Of a DNA stretch of 34,811 nt, positions 1-6,983 are shown one piece after another (the stretch's first letter is position 1; each line of letters opens with the position of its first letter). The position numbers and the translations under genes were made by a program. This DNA is from Archaeoglobaceae archaeon (GTDB lineage: Archaea; Halobacteriota; Archaeoglobi; Archaeoglobales; Archaeoglobaceae). The stretch lies in NCBI GenBank assembly GCA_038734275.1, contig JAVYOO010000002.1:1-34811 (forward strand), in the 5' to 3' direction. A model generated the notes under the pieces. It saw only the letters and a list, made by a program, of their open reading frames with translations. It searched no databases and was not told the origin of the DNA.

Positions 1-125
1 ACTGGGAATCCAATGCTCTTAGCAACCCTCACAGCTTCTTCTTCGCTTTCGCAGACAACCGCTTTAGCAGTCCTGACTCCATAGCTTTCAAGCAGTTCTT
101 TGGCTTCACGCTCAAGTAGAAGCAT
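1..125 (-). CDS. Acetate/acyl-CoA ligase (ADP-forming) beta subunit, N-terminus only (partial)
   Basis: Only the first 41 codons are in the window; the gene runs off the left edge. The ATG is at 123-125. The visible residues include LLESYGVRT, then a run of Glu residues followed by AVRVAKSIGFPV. This is the usual opening of the ATP-grasp beta subunit of ADP-forming acyl-CoA synthetases, enzymes that make ATP from acyl-CoA, ADP and phosphate in archaeal fermentation and peptide degradation. Because the domain starts at the protein N-terminus, a separate beta subunit is more likely than an alpha-beta fusion. An A/T-rich TATA-like stretch lies about 25 nt upstream, inside the end of the neighbouring phosphoesterase gene. 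Another ATP-grasp ligase such as SucC cannot be excluded from 41 residues. Confidence 0.7.
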   Translation of the reverse strand, partial: MLLLEREAKELLESYGVRTAKAVVCESEEEAVRVAKSIGFP

Positions 126-148
126 AGTTTAAGTTGTTGAGGGATATT

Positions 149-757
149 TTATCTTTTTGAAATAGATCTAAGGCTTAGAATCGTTCCGTCGATAAGAATT
201 GCGTCCCAGTTGCTGTAATCAAACTTTCTGAACATAAAACCAGCTGGTTTTTCCAGATTCACAGCAGTTGAGGAGCAGAGTTCATTAAAGGCGGGTAAAA
301 CCAAAACTCTTCTTTTCACATCTAGGAGTTCTATCTCTCCTGATAGAAACGCCCTCTCTTTATACCCTCCGACCTCTGAGGGAATGAAAACAGATGGGTG
401 GGCGTGAGCAAATATTAGAATATCAGAATTCAGCACATTCTCTTCTGGAATTGAATGCCCGTGGAATATGCCATATTTGCCGATCTTGAGAGCTTTGTAG
501 CCATTTATACCTATATCATGGTTCCCACGAACTATAAGAAGCTCAGTTATTCCAGATATCTTGTTAAGGAATTCCTCCAATGGACTTTTTTTGCCAAGAT
601 GTTTGAGATCACCAGCTATTATAAGCGTTTGAAAACGTTCTGCAAGCTTTAAGACCTTCTCTAAAAGTTCTTTATCGTAAAAAGGAACGAGACCAAAGTG
701 TAGATCCGCGATTACTGCTTTTTTACCTATAGCAATAGAATCGTTAATCAGCTTCAT
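149..757 (-). CDS. ICC-like metallophosphoesterase
   Basis: This 202-residue protein has the complete calcineurin-type metallophosphoesterase motif series: D18-x-H20 (ADLHFG), G49-D50 (AGDLKH), G-N-H-D at 78-81, HGH at 99-101 and AHAHP near 117-121. Together these build a two-metal phosphodiester or phosphomonoester hydrolase site. It resembles the small archaeal ICC-like group (COG1407); the substrate is unknown. The ATG at 757 lies 14 nt inside the end of the upstream small-protein gene, so the two are probably cotranscribed with RfcL. There is no signal peptide, so it is cytoplasmic. The replication-gene context hints at a nucleic acid or nucleotide substrate, but that is inference. Confidence 0.85.
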   Translation of the reverse strand: MKLINDSIAIGKKAVIADLHFGLVPFYDKELLEKVLKLAERFQTLIIAGDLKHLGKKSPLEEFLNKISGITELLIVRGNHDIGINGYKALKIGKYGIFHGHSIPEENVLNSDILIFAHAHPSVFIPSEVGGYKERAFLSGEIELLDVKRRVLVLPAFNELCSSTAVNLEKPAGFMFRKFDYSNWDAILIDGTILSLRSISKR

Positions 758-995
758 TGAAAATTCTCTTTTCGGCGAGAGTTATGTATTTTGAAATGTC
801 TAAACCAACTTCTTTTGCAACAACAAGGGCGACAACTTCAAAGCTCACAAGATTGTTCATTTTTTCCTGCTTTTCGCTTATCATTGAGAAAACTTCCTGT
901 TGAGTCTTGCCAGTCTTTTTTACAATTTCGGCAACTATCTCTTCAGCCAGATCTTGTTCGGGTATTTCTATCACTTCGTCAAGATTTAGGCTCAT
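744..995 (-). CDS. Small helical protein, resembles the RPA/DUF2240-associated N-terminal module
   Basis: An 83-residue acidic protein is read from the ATG at 993-995, which begins one base after the RfcL stop codon. A longer frame starting with TTG at 1016 would overlap RfcL and is less likely. Its core (an IVKKTGKTQQEVFSMI-like helix, then EKQEKMNNLVSFE and a VVAKEVGLDI ending) resembles the short helical module found at the N-terminus of archaeal OB-fold/RPA-type proteins and in DUF2240 proteins. That comparison is from memory, not a search. It lies between RfcL and a phosphoesterase in one transcription unit, which fits a DNA replication or repair accessory role. No catalytic residues are visible. 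Confidence 0.7.
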   Translation of the reverse strand: MSLNLDEVIEIPEQDLAEEIVAEIVKKTGKTQQEVFSMISEKQEKMNNLVSFEVVALVVAKEVGLDISKYITLAEKRIFNEAD

Positions 996-996
996 G

Positions 997-2406
997 TTAA
1001 GAGAAAAAGTCGTCAAGTGTTAAATCTTTTACTTTCTTCTCCTCAGTTCTTTCGATTTCTGTCTTTTCTTCCTTTTTATCAACGTTCTCGAGTCTCTCGA
1101 AAGCTTCGATATAAATCCAGCTTTCGTCGATTCTGTGCAGTTTATTCTCTTCGATGAATTCCATGATCTTCTCCGCTCTCTCACCAACAAGAAATTCCAG
1201 CTCTTCTCTGTTGAGTTGGTAAAATACTGCAATCCTCGCTGCTCTGTTTATATCGAGATTTTTGAGAAGTAGTGTTAACACTGGAAGCATTTCATTCTGA
1301 GCTTTTTTTGTTGAGAGGTGAGAAAAAGTCGAGATCTTCTTAAGGATACTGTTTCTAATTTCTCTTTTTTGCTTTATCTGAAAAAGAAATTGCCAAGTCT
1401 GCGGGCGCTTATACTTAGTAAAACCGCTCTTTGTCTCCTTTCTCATCTGCTGAACACCACTCGTCATTAAATATGTTGCATACTTCCATAATCTATAAAA
1501 TTGCCTTTTTTTAACTCTTCCAATGAAAAGATCAGCTCTTGAAAGAGCCAGATAGCCTTTGAAGAGGTCTTCTCCTGAATACTCGAGAGGCAAATTCTCT
1601 TCAACCCACTGAATCAGATCTTCAGGCGATTCATCGAGAAGCATAGCATCGGCGTATGGTGAATAATTCGTTTTGAAGATTTTCTGTAAGACTTTAAATA
1701 CATCCATTTCCTGTGTTCTCTTGCCGACAACCACATCATCGATTTTTATTTCTTTTTTCCCTTCTGCAATGGCTTGGAGATCGTTTATTGCAGCTCTAAG
1801 ATCTCCACCGGCGTTTTCGGCTATCTCTCCGAGGACTTCTTTGTCACATTTAATCCCCTCTCTGGCGCATATGTTCTGGAGGACTTTTACGATCTGAGTT
1901 TTGGTCAGTCTTTTTAGTTCAAGAAATTCACAAAACTTCCTTAGTTCTAAGGATAGCTGGTATGGATCGTTTGCTATAAGAATAAGTGGTTGTCTCGGTT
2001 TTCGTTTAATGATTCTGATTAAGGCGCTTTCTCCACCCACATCTTCTTTTTTGTGAATGTTGTCAACTTCATCGAGAACTATTAGCTTCAGTCTTCCTGA
2101 TCTTGAAGATAAAAACTCTCCTTCATCGCTTATAGTTTCGTTAAAAGCTCCTTCTCCGACTATCTTGCTTATTATCTGCCAGTTTCTCTGGTCGCTCGCA
2201 TTTAATTCAACAATTTCCCACTTCATTGTGTTGGCGAGAGCAATTGCTAAAGATGTTTTTCCAATTCCTGGCGGACCGGCTAAGAGTAAAGGTTTCCAGG
2301 GGCCTTTTTCCCAGTTTTTTGCCCATTCTAAAACTTTTGAAATAACTTCTTTGCCTGCAACAACTTCTTTTAGAGTTTGGGGGCGATATTTTTCTGTCCA
2401 TAGCAT
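997..2406 (-). CDS. rfcL: Replication factor C large subunit (RfcL)
   Basis: The 469-residue AAA+ clamp-loader large subunit works with the small subunits to load PCNA onto primer-template DNA. I place the start at the ATG at 2404-2406, giving the family-typical opening MLWTEKYRPQ; an in-frame extension of 10 residues exists but is not conserved-looking. Visible motifs are Walker A GPPGIGKTS at 44-52, Walker B LIVLDEVD at about 108-115, and a sensor-1-like LILIANDPY. The C-terminal third is charged and ends in LTLDDFFS, a PIP-box-like PCNA-binding tail as seen in other archaeal RfcL proteins. It has no intein. It heads a minus-strand unit with the small helical protein and the phosphoesterase. 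Confidence 0.95.
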   Translation of the reverse strand: MLWTEKYRPQTLKEVVAGKEVISKVLEWAKNWEKGPWKPLLLAGPPGIGKTSLAIALANTMKWEIVELNASDQRNWQIISKIVGEGAFNETISDEGEFLSSRSGRLKLIVLDEVDNIHKKEDVGGESALIRIIKRKPRQPLILIANDPYQLSLELRKFCEFLELKRLTKTQIVKVLQNICAREGIKCDKEVLGEIAENAGGDLRAAINDLQAIAEGKKEIKIDDVVVGKRTQEMDVFKVLQKIFKTNYSPYADAMLLDESPEDLIQWVEENLPLEYSGEDLFKGYLALSRADLFIGRVKKRQFYRLWKYATYLMTSGVQQMRKETKSGFTKYKRPQTWQFLFQIKQKREIRNSILKKISTFSHLSTKKAQNEMLPVLTLLLKNLDINRAARIAVFYQLNREELEFLVGERAEKIMEFIEENKLHRIDESWIYIEAFERLENVDKKEEKTEIERTEEKKVKDLTLDDFFS

Positions 2407-2458
2407 CGATAAAAAATCTATCTGTAAGTATATCAAAATTTGCGCTGAAAACTGTAAT

Positions 2459-2468
2459 CTATTTATTA
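2459..2468. promoter_or_regulatory. TATA element between RfcL and tRNA-Arg
   Basis: The sequence TATTTATTA sits about 25 nt before the tRNA-Arg 5' end, the right spacing for an archaeal TATA box. On the other strand the same bases read TAATAAATA, so the site could also drive RfcL with a leader of about 30 nt. A second minus-strand candidate (GATATACTT) lies at 2432-2443. This is a spacing argument only. Confidence 0.5.
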
Positions 2469-2488
2469 CCTGTGAATAAACTAAAACA

Positions 2489-2560
2489 GCCCCCGTGGGG
2501 TAGCGGATATCCTTAGGGGCTGCGGACTCCTAGACCCGGGTTCGATTCCCGGCGGGGGCA
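2489..2560 (+). tRNA. tRNA-Arg (anticodon GCG)
   Basis: This 72-nt segment folds as a tRNA. The acceptor GCCCCCG pairs with CGGGGGC, followed by discriminator A. A D arm contains TAGCGGATA. The anticodon stem AGGGG/CTCCT closes the 7-nt loop CTGCGGA, with T33 and anticodon GCG. The T arm is CCGGG-TTCGATT-CCCGG. GCG reads the arginine codons CGC and CGU. The 3' CCA is not encoded and no intron is visible. A run of five T follows directly and may end transcription. Confidence 0.95.
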
Positions 2561-2654
2561 TTTTTGGTTCCATGTCGCTGGAGAAACTTGTTGAAGCTTT
2601 GAAATGAGTTATAAAGTCCCATAGTTATCCAGAAGGTTTGAAATTGAATTTTTT

Positions 2655-3320
2655 GTGGATAAGGATATAAACATGTTGGACATAGTTTTTCTTGTGGTTA
2701 AAAAATTAAACTCCAAATTCCCACAAGAGGTTGTAGGACTTTACATCACAGGCTCTACAGCCAGAAAAGAAGCTGAGGAGTATTCCGATCTGGATGTAGT
2801 TGCCATTGTTGATGGAGATCTGGATCCTCGGGAAATCTCCAAAATCTTTGATGGAGATGTTCAGGTGAATGTTTTCAAGAGGGACGAGCTTAGAAGGGAA
2901 GTCAAAGAAGACCCGACAATAGCCCTTATGATCAAAGAGGGAATCCCGATAAAACCTCTCAGCAACATCGACGAGGATCTCAGCTTTACAAGAGAGGACA
3001 TTCTCAAGGCTATTTCCCGCACTGCCAGAGAATTGCTTCAACTGCTCAAGCGCTCTGGAGCGGTGGATTCCGGAGTTTTTCTTGCACTGATGTATGCCCG
3101 AAAGCTCTACACCCTTAGATGTATGCTTCTCGAAAAAACTGCAACAAAGCAGGGCTTCATCGGAGAATTGAAAGAGTATTACAGCGGGATCGAGGAGATT
3201 TACAGGCTTAAAAAGAGGATTGAGAAAGGAGAGATAGTTGAACTTAATGAAGATGAGTTTAAGAGATTTCTCAGAGCTGTGGTCGATTATGCCATTGATG
3301 TTCTGGGAACTTTACGTTAA
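2655..3320 (+). CDS. MNT-type nucleotidyltransferase-domain protein
   Basis: The protein is 221 residues from the GTG at 2655, or 215 from the ATG at 2673, which has the better upstream purine stretch (AAGGA) and may be the true start. The N-terminal half has the pol-beta-type nucleotidyltransferase signature: G33-S34 followed by D45-x-D47 in a GSTARKEAEEYSDLDVVAIV-type segment. The C-terminal half (about 110-221) is all-helical, rich in Lys/Glu and HEPN-like in character. It is therefore a one-chain nucleotidyltransferase plus helical domain rather than a separate MNT/HEPN toxin-antitoxin pair. A TATA-like TTATAAA lies at about 2607-2613. Substrate unknown. Confidence 0.8.
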   Translation: MDKDINMLDIVFLVVKKLNSKFPQEVVGLYITGSTARKEAEEYSDLDVVAIVDGDLDPREISKIFDGDVQVNVFKRDELRREVKEDPTIALMIKEGIPIKPLSNIDEDLSFTREDILKAISRTARELLQLLKRSGAVDSGVFLALMYARKLYTLRCMLLEKTATKQGFIGELKEYYSGIEEIYRLKKRIEKGEIVELNEDEFKRFLRAVVDYAIDVLGTLR

Positions 3321-3410
3321 CATAATCTCTGCTTTCTCCTTTTAAGCGATCTCTCCTTATGCTTCTCAATACCTATTAAAGAGAAACGGAATCAAATAGA
3401 CTGAAAAGAT

Positions 3411-3450
3411 GAGCACTTCTGAGCATATCGAACCATATCAGAGCACATAG
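3411..3450. promoter_or_regulatory. Four 10-bp units upstream of the ABC operon, possible operator
   Basis: Four consecutive 10-base units start at 3411 (GAGCACTTCT), 3421 (GAGCATATCG), 3431 (AACCATATCA) and 3441 (GAGCACATAG). GAGCA recurs at offsets 0, 10 and 30, and CATATC occurs in units two and three. The block lies just upstream of the TATA box of the binding-protein operon, where archaeal activators or repressors often bind. It can also be read as a 13-codon ORF, which I consider less likely. Confidence 0.4.
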
Positions 3451-3460
3451 CAGAAAAACC

Positions 3461-3509
3461 TTTTTAAATTTTTAAGGATTGATTTTTAAAGATATGTTTA
3501 TGAAGGTGA
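3461..3509 (+). promoter_or_regulatory. TATA box and ribosome binding site of the SsuABC/DUF364 operon
   Basis: A TTTTTAAATTTTTA element at 3461-3474 is a good archaeal TATA box. Transcription would start near 3490-3500 and leave a short leader. AAGGTGA at 3503-3509 is a strong ribosome binding site ending 4 nt before the ATG at 3514. Confidence 0.6.
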
Positions 3510-3513
3510 TTTT

Positions 3514-4452
3514 ATGAAATGGCAGAAAGTAGCAGTCTTCAGTGCTGGAGTAGTTGTCTCATTGCTCCTTTATAGCCTTTTCTTTTGGCAATCCGATAGC
3601 TTGGGCAGGGAAATTAAATTGGGTTTGGGTGTTGAATTCAACACTCATGCTACTCCGATCTGGGTAGCTGTTCACACAGGATTGTTCGAAAAGCATGGAA
3701 TAACTGTTGAGACTCTCTTGAAGTTCAGAACCGGTGCAGATCTAGCTTCTGCCCTTGCAAGAGGAGACGTAGATTTAGGAGTTGCTTGTTTGGGCCCTAT
3801 AGTCAATTTAGTGGACAGAGAAGTTGACGTTAAAATAGTAGGAAAGGTTCATAACCGCGGATATGCTTTGGTTGTAAATCCTGAAAGGATTAGGAGTCTT
3901 TCAGACCTGAATAACACAACGGTCTATTCTACTGGAATACCCAATCCGACGAACATTTTGCTGCTGAAGATTAAGGATTTATATGGCTTGGAATTTAACA
4001 TAAAACCCATTGGGGATCCAAATACTGTCCTGTCAATGCTAATCAGCGGACAAATAGATTCTGCAACGCTTCCAGAGCATTATTCGAGTGTCGCAGAAGA
4101 AAGGGGATTAAGAATTCTGGTGAGAGACAAAGATGTATGGCCTAACATGCCGGGTAGCTTTGTTATTGCGCGTGGAGATATTTTAAAAAATAATCCAGAA
4201 GTCGTTGCAAAATTTGTTAATATAATAAAGAGCAGTGTTAGGATTATCGAAGAAAATAGATCCTTTGCTTCGCATGCGTGTGCTTTGGAGCTCGGTATAA
4301 GCGATCAAACCGCTCTAAGGTCGATTGAGCAACTCGATTGGGATACTGAGTTAAACATCACAGAGATTCAGGAATACATAGACTTCATGTTCGCACATGG
4401 GCTAATTGAAAAGAAGATCAACGCAAGCGACATAGTGGTGAATTTGAGATGA
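3514..4452 (+). CDS. NMT1/SsuA/ThiY-type ABC substrate-binding protein
   Basis: This 312-residue extracytoplasmic binding protein begins with a short basic head and a hydrophobic segment at about residues 6-24. There is no lipobox Cys, so the segment may be an uncleaved anchor. The body has the periplasmic-binding type II pattern of the NMT1/SsuA/TauA/ThiY family: an opening like IKLGLG, PIWVAVHTGLFEKHGI, ALARGDVDLGVACLGP, then VNPERIRSLSDL and LISGQIDSATLPE. Family substrates range over sulfonates, nitrate, thiamine precursors and riboflavin, so the ligand here is open. It overlaps the permease by ATGA (4449-4452), showing translational coupling. It is the first gene of a four-gene operon. 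Confidence 0.85.
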   Translation: MKWQKVAVFSAGVVVSLLLYSLFFWQSDSLGREIKLGLGVEFNTHATPIWVAVHTGLFEKHGITVETLLKFRTGADLASALARGDVDLGVACLGPIVNLVDREVDVKIVGKVHNRGYALVVNPERIRSLSDLNNTTVYSTGIPNPTNILLLKIKDLYGLEFNIKPIGDPNTVLSMLISGQIDSATLPEHYSSVAEERGLRILVRDKDVWPNMPGSFVIARGDILKNNPEVVAKFVNIIKSSVRIIEENRSFASHACALELGISDQTALRSIEQLDWDTELNITEIQEYIDFMFAHGLIEKKINASDIVVNLR

Positions 4453-5216
4453 ACAGAAGAGGTCTAATCTCCATCCTCGCCTTCTTAGCGTGCTGGGAGA
4501 TATTGGCGAGATATTTTGTATCGATCCCGAATACAATTTTTCCACCATTTTCTCAGGTTTTTGTGAACTTTGCGAATCAAAAATTTTTGGAATCTCTGAT
4601 TGATAATTACCTATTAACCTTGATCAGATCTACGCTTGGCTTTATCTTAGGTTTAGCACTCGGACTGTTCACGGGATTAATTATAACACTAAGGCGTTCC
4701 TTTGACGACTATCTTAGCCCCATAGCCACCTTAGTGTTTTCAGTTCCTTCAGTAGCCTGGATACCAATCTTGATTGTATTGATAGGGATAAATGAATTTA
4801 CCTTGCCTTTATCTGCATCTTTTATGTGCACCTATCCCCCGATACTCTATGGCGTTGTTAACACGCTGAAAATGTTTGACAGAAACCAGCTCGATGTAGC
4901 GGACATTTACTGTGCCAAGCGGACAACCAAGTATAGGCTTGTTATACTTCCACAGTTAATCGGAAGACTCATTCCCATGATTAAGACTGAAGCGGTCATG
5001 GCTTGGAAGACTGTTTTTGTAGTGGAAATGGTGGTTTTGCCAAACGGAATAGGTTACCTCGCGCTCATATATGCCTCTACGCTCAGAATGGACAGCCTGA
5101 TTGCAGTGGTTTTGGTGTTGGCGTTGAGCCTGATCCTTATTAACTCTATTATTGGAAGAGTGGAAAAGAATTTCTCGCAAGTATTGGGTGGTGTCAATGA
5201 GTGGAATTTTGCTTAA
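4449..5216 (+). CDS. ABC transporter permease, SsuC/TauC-like
   Basis: The 255-residue protein has about six hydrophobic segments, including a first one near residues 5-22. It has the layout of binding-protein-dependent permeases of the sulfonate/nitrate/taurine group, for example FSVPSVAWIPILIVLIG. The cytoplasmic coupling loop is DVADIYCAKRTTKYRLVILPQ. It departs from the textbook EAA-x3-G loop but keeps the spacing and the LPQ ending. It forms the membrane channel for the upstream binding protein and the downstream ATPase. It starts inside the binding-protein stop (ATGA) and overlaps the ATPase gene by 20 nt. Confidence 0.88.
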   Translation: MNRRGLISILAFLACWEILARYFVSIPNTIFPPFSQVFVNFANQKFLESLIDNYLLTLIRSTLGFILGLALGLFTGLIITLRRSFDDYLSPIATLVFSVPSVAWIPILIVLIGINEFTLPLSASFMCTYPPILYGVVNTLKMFDRNQLDVADIYCAKRTTKYRLVILPQLIGRLIPMIKTEAVMAWKTVFVVEMVVLPNGIGYLALIYASTLRMDSLIAVVLVLALSLILINSIIGRVEKNFSQVLGGVNEWNFA

Positions 5217-6228
5217 GAACGTTAGCGTTTCTTATTCTGGCAGAAAAGTCCTTAGAGATTTAAACCTAAGTTTTCCAGAATCTGGGCTTTCGCTTGTCAT
5301 TGGTCCAAATGGTGCTGGTAAAACGACCTTATTGAAGGTTATAGCGGGATTGGTTAGCTACGAAGGGAACGTTTACATTGGGGGAAAAATCGTGGACAAA
5401 GTCCCACCAAACCGCAGAAAGATATCCTATGTGCCTCAAAACAGCAGTCTGATTCCCAATCTCAGGGTATGGGAAAACATCGCTTTGGGTCTCTTTGATC
5501 GCGGATACAGTTTTGAGCAAATTAGAGAGAGAGTTGAAACTTATGCGAAATTGTTAAACGTTGATAAACTGCTAAACAAATACCCTGCAACTTTGAGCGG
5601 TGGTGAAGCAAGAAGAGTTTCGATAGCTCGTGCATTGGCATTTGATAGTGATGTAATTCTGATGGATGAACCAGAAATCAGCATTGACTCTCATGCGTGG
5701 AGATTTATTCTTGATGCAATCTTTAAAATTGCAGAAGATGATAAAAGGTCACTAATACTAATCACTCACAATTTCGAAGATCTAATTCCATTCGCAAGAA
5801 ATCTATGCGTTCTATTCGATGGCAAAGTCGTATTTTCAGGTGATCCATCGCAAATAAATACAGAAAATCTTCCAATTGAAATCAAAACTTGGCTGGGAAC
5901 TGTGATTGAGGTTGACGAAGTTGTTAACAATGGGCACTTCTGCGAAGCTTTTCTTGATAGCCATAGAATTTATGCGGGCAGAATAAAAAGAGGTAGAAAA
6001 ATAAAAAGAGTCCTTGTCCTGCCGAAGTTCATAAGCATTGATAGCAATAAAGGATTGAAGGGGAAAGTGGTAAACGTTTTTAACCATGCGGACATTGCAA
6101 CGGTTTTTATCGATGTTGGAGGACAGGAAATAGTCTTTAGTTCAAGAGATCGATTTCAAAAGGGGGAAGAAATCACCATAAATATTGAAAAGGTTATTCC
6201 ACTATGTGACGATTATGAATCGCTATGA
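5197..6228 (+). CDS. ABC transporter ATPase with TOBE-like C-terminal domain
   Basis: The 343-residue protein starts at the ATG at 5197, preceded by a GGTGGTG ribosome-binding-like run; an earlier in-frame ATG at 5152 lies inside the permease and adds a non-family N-terminus. The ATPase core is complete: Walker A GPNGAGKTT at 36-44, Q-loop Q81, signature LSGGE at 133-137, Walker B ending in D157-E158-P159, and H191. Residues about 230-343 form an extra domain. Its last 50 residues (GLKGKVVNVFNHADIATVFI onward) look like a TOBE/OB segment, as in molybdate/tungstate- or sugar-type ATPases. This is unusual for an SsuB/TauB-type protein and may bind a regulatory ligand. It is followed by a 14-nt overlapping DUF364-like gene. 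Confidence 0.85.
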   Translation: MSGILLKNVSVSYSGRKVLRDLNLSFPESGLSLVIGPNGAGKTTLLKVIAGLVSYEGNVYIGGKIVDKVPPNRRKISYVPQNSSLIPNLRVWENIALGLFDRGYSFEQIRERVETYAKLLNVDKLLNKYPATLSGGEARRVSIARALAFDSDVILMDEPEISIDSHAWRFILDAIFKIAEDDKRSLILITHNFEDLIPFARNLCVLFDGKVVFSGDPSQINTENLPIEIKTWLGTVIEVDEVVNNGHFCEAFLDSHRIYAGRIKRGRKIKRVLVLPKFISIDSNKGLKGKVVNVFNHADIATVFIDVGGQEIVFSSRDRFQKGEEITINIEKVIPLCDDYESL

Positions 6229-6973
6229 TGAGATCTGCCGAAAATACTTCAGAAAGCTTGTTGATGAGAAGGGGATTAAAGAAGAGAACATTTCAAGCAT
6301 TGGCGGAAATGAAAGCACGCTAAATTACAGAACGGTCTCGCCAGAGTGGTTTATGTTGCCAAGCGAAGAATATGCTATTTCTAAGGGTGAGGAAAAGGTG
6401 ATGGAGTGCAATTTTAGAAATTCGAAAGCGCAAGTGTTCACAACAGTGCCGAGTAGCATTTCTCTCAAAGTTTCTGAAGTTCTGGAGTTGAATTTGCAAA
6501 ATATTGCATCTCGATCATTGTTTTATTGCGCTTTGAACGCTGTTATGGTGCACTATGGTCTTGTCAGCGGAACGGTGCACTGCAGAAAAGATTCACCATT
6601 GGAATGCGCAAAATTGCTGTTTGAAAAGCTGAAAAAGGTTTCAAAGCTCAGAAAAATACTTTTAATAGGTTATCAACCCGCATTCGCTGAAAAACTGTCC
6701 GAGAAATTTGATCTCTTCATTACGGATATGAATCCAAAAAATATAAACAGAAAGGTTCGAAATACCAAGATTTTAAGCCATCTGGAAAATCTGAACTTGA
6801 TACCAGAGGTCGATATAGTGCTCATAACAGGCAGTTCCCTGATAAACGGGACTTTTTGGGAACTCTATGAGTGTGCAATGGAAAATTCCAAGCCACTCAT
6901 TAGCTACGGCATTTCAGCTTCGGGAGCCTCAAAAATTTTGGGTATAGAGAGGCATTGCCCGCTATCTACCTGA
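6215..6973 (+). CDS. DUF364-like protein (putative heavy-metal-chelation/Rossmann family)
   Basis: The 252-residue soluble protein starts at the ATG at 6215, 14 nt before the ATPase stop; a TTG at 6185 would give a longer, less likely form. The N-terminal part resembles the DUF4213 half. The C-terminal part (about 130-250) reads as a Rossmann-like domain with KILLIGYQPAF, an internal VDIVLITGSSLINGT strand-turn, and SYGISASGAS near the end, the arrangement of DUF364 proteins. The family is described as putative heavy-metal chelation, with no defined reaction. Overlap with an ABC ATPase gene suggests it handles the imported compound or senses it. Assignment is from memory of the family pattern. 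Confidence 0.65.
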   Translation: MNRYDEICRKYFRKLVDEKGIKEENISSIGGNESTLNYRTVSPEWFMLPSEEYAISKGEEKVMECNFRNSKAQVFTTVPSSISLKVSEVLELNLQNIASRSLFYCALNAVMVHYGLVSGTVHCRKDSPLECAKLLFEKLKKVSKLRKILLIGYQPAFAEKLSEKFDLFITDMNPKNINRKVRNTKILSHLENLNLIPEVDIVLITGSSLINGTFWELYECAMENSKPLISYGISASGASKILGIERHCPLST

Positions 6974-6983
6974 TTAAAGTAAT

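Noticed and set aside
2655-3320. MNT/HEPN toxin-antitoxin pair
   Set aside because: Only one chain is encoded, with nucleotidyltransferase and helical parts fused, and there is no adjacent HEPN gene with an R-x4-6-H motif.
3405-3450. Possible C/D box small RNA (GATGAG followed by CTGA)
   Set aside because: Only about 5 nt separate the boxes and no C'/D' pair is found, so a guide RNA does not fit.
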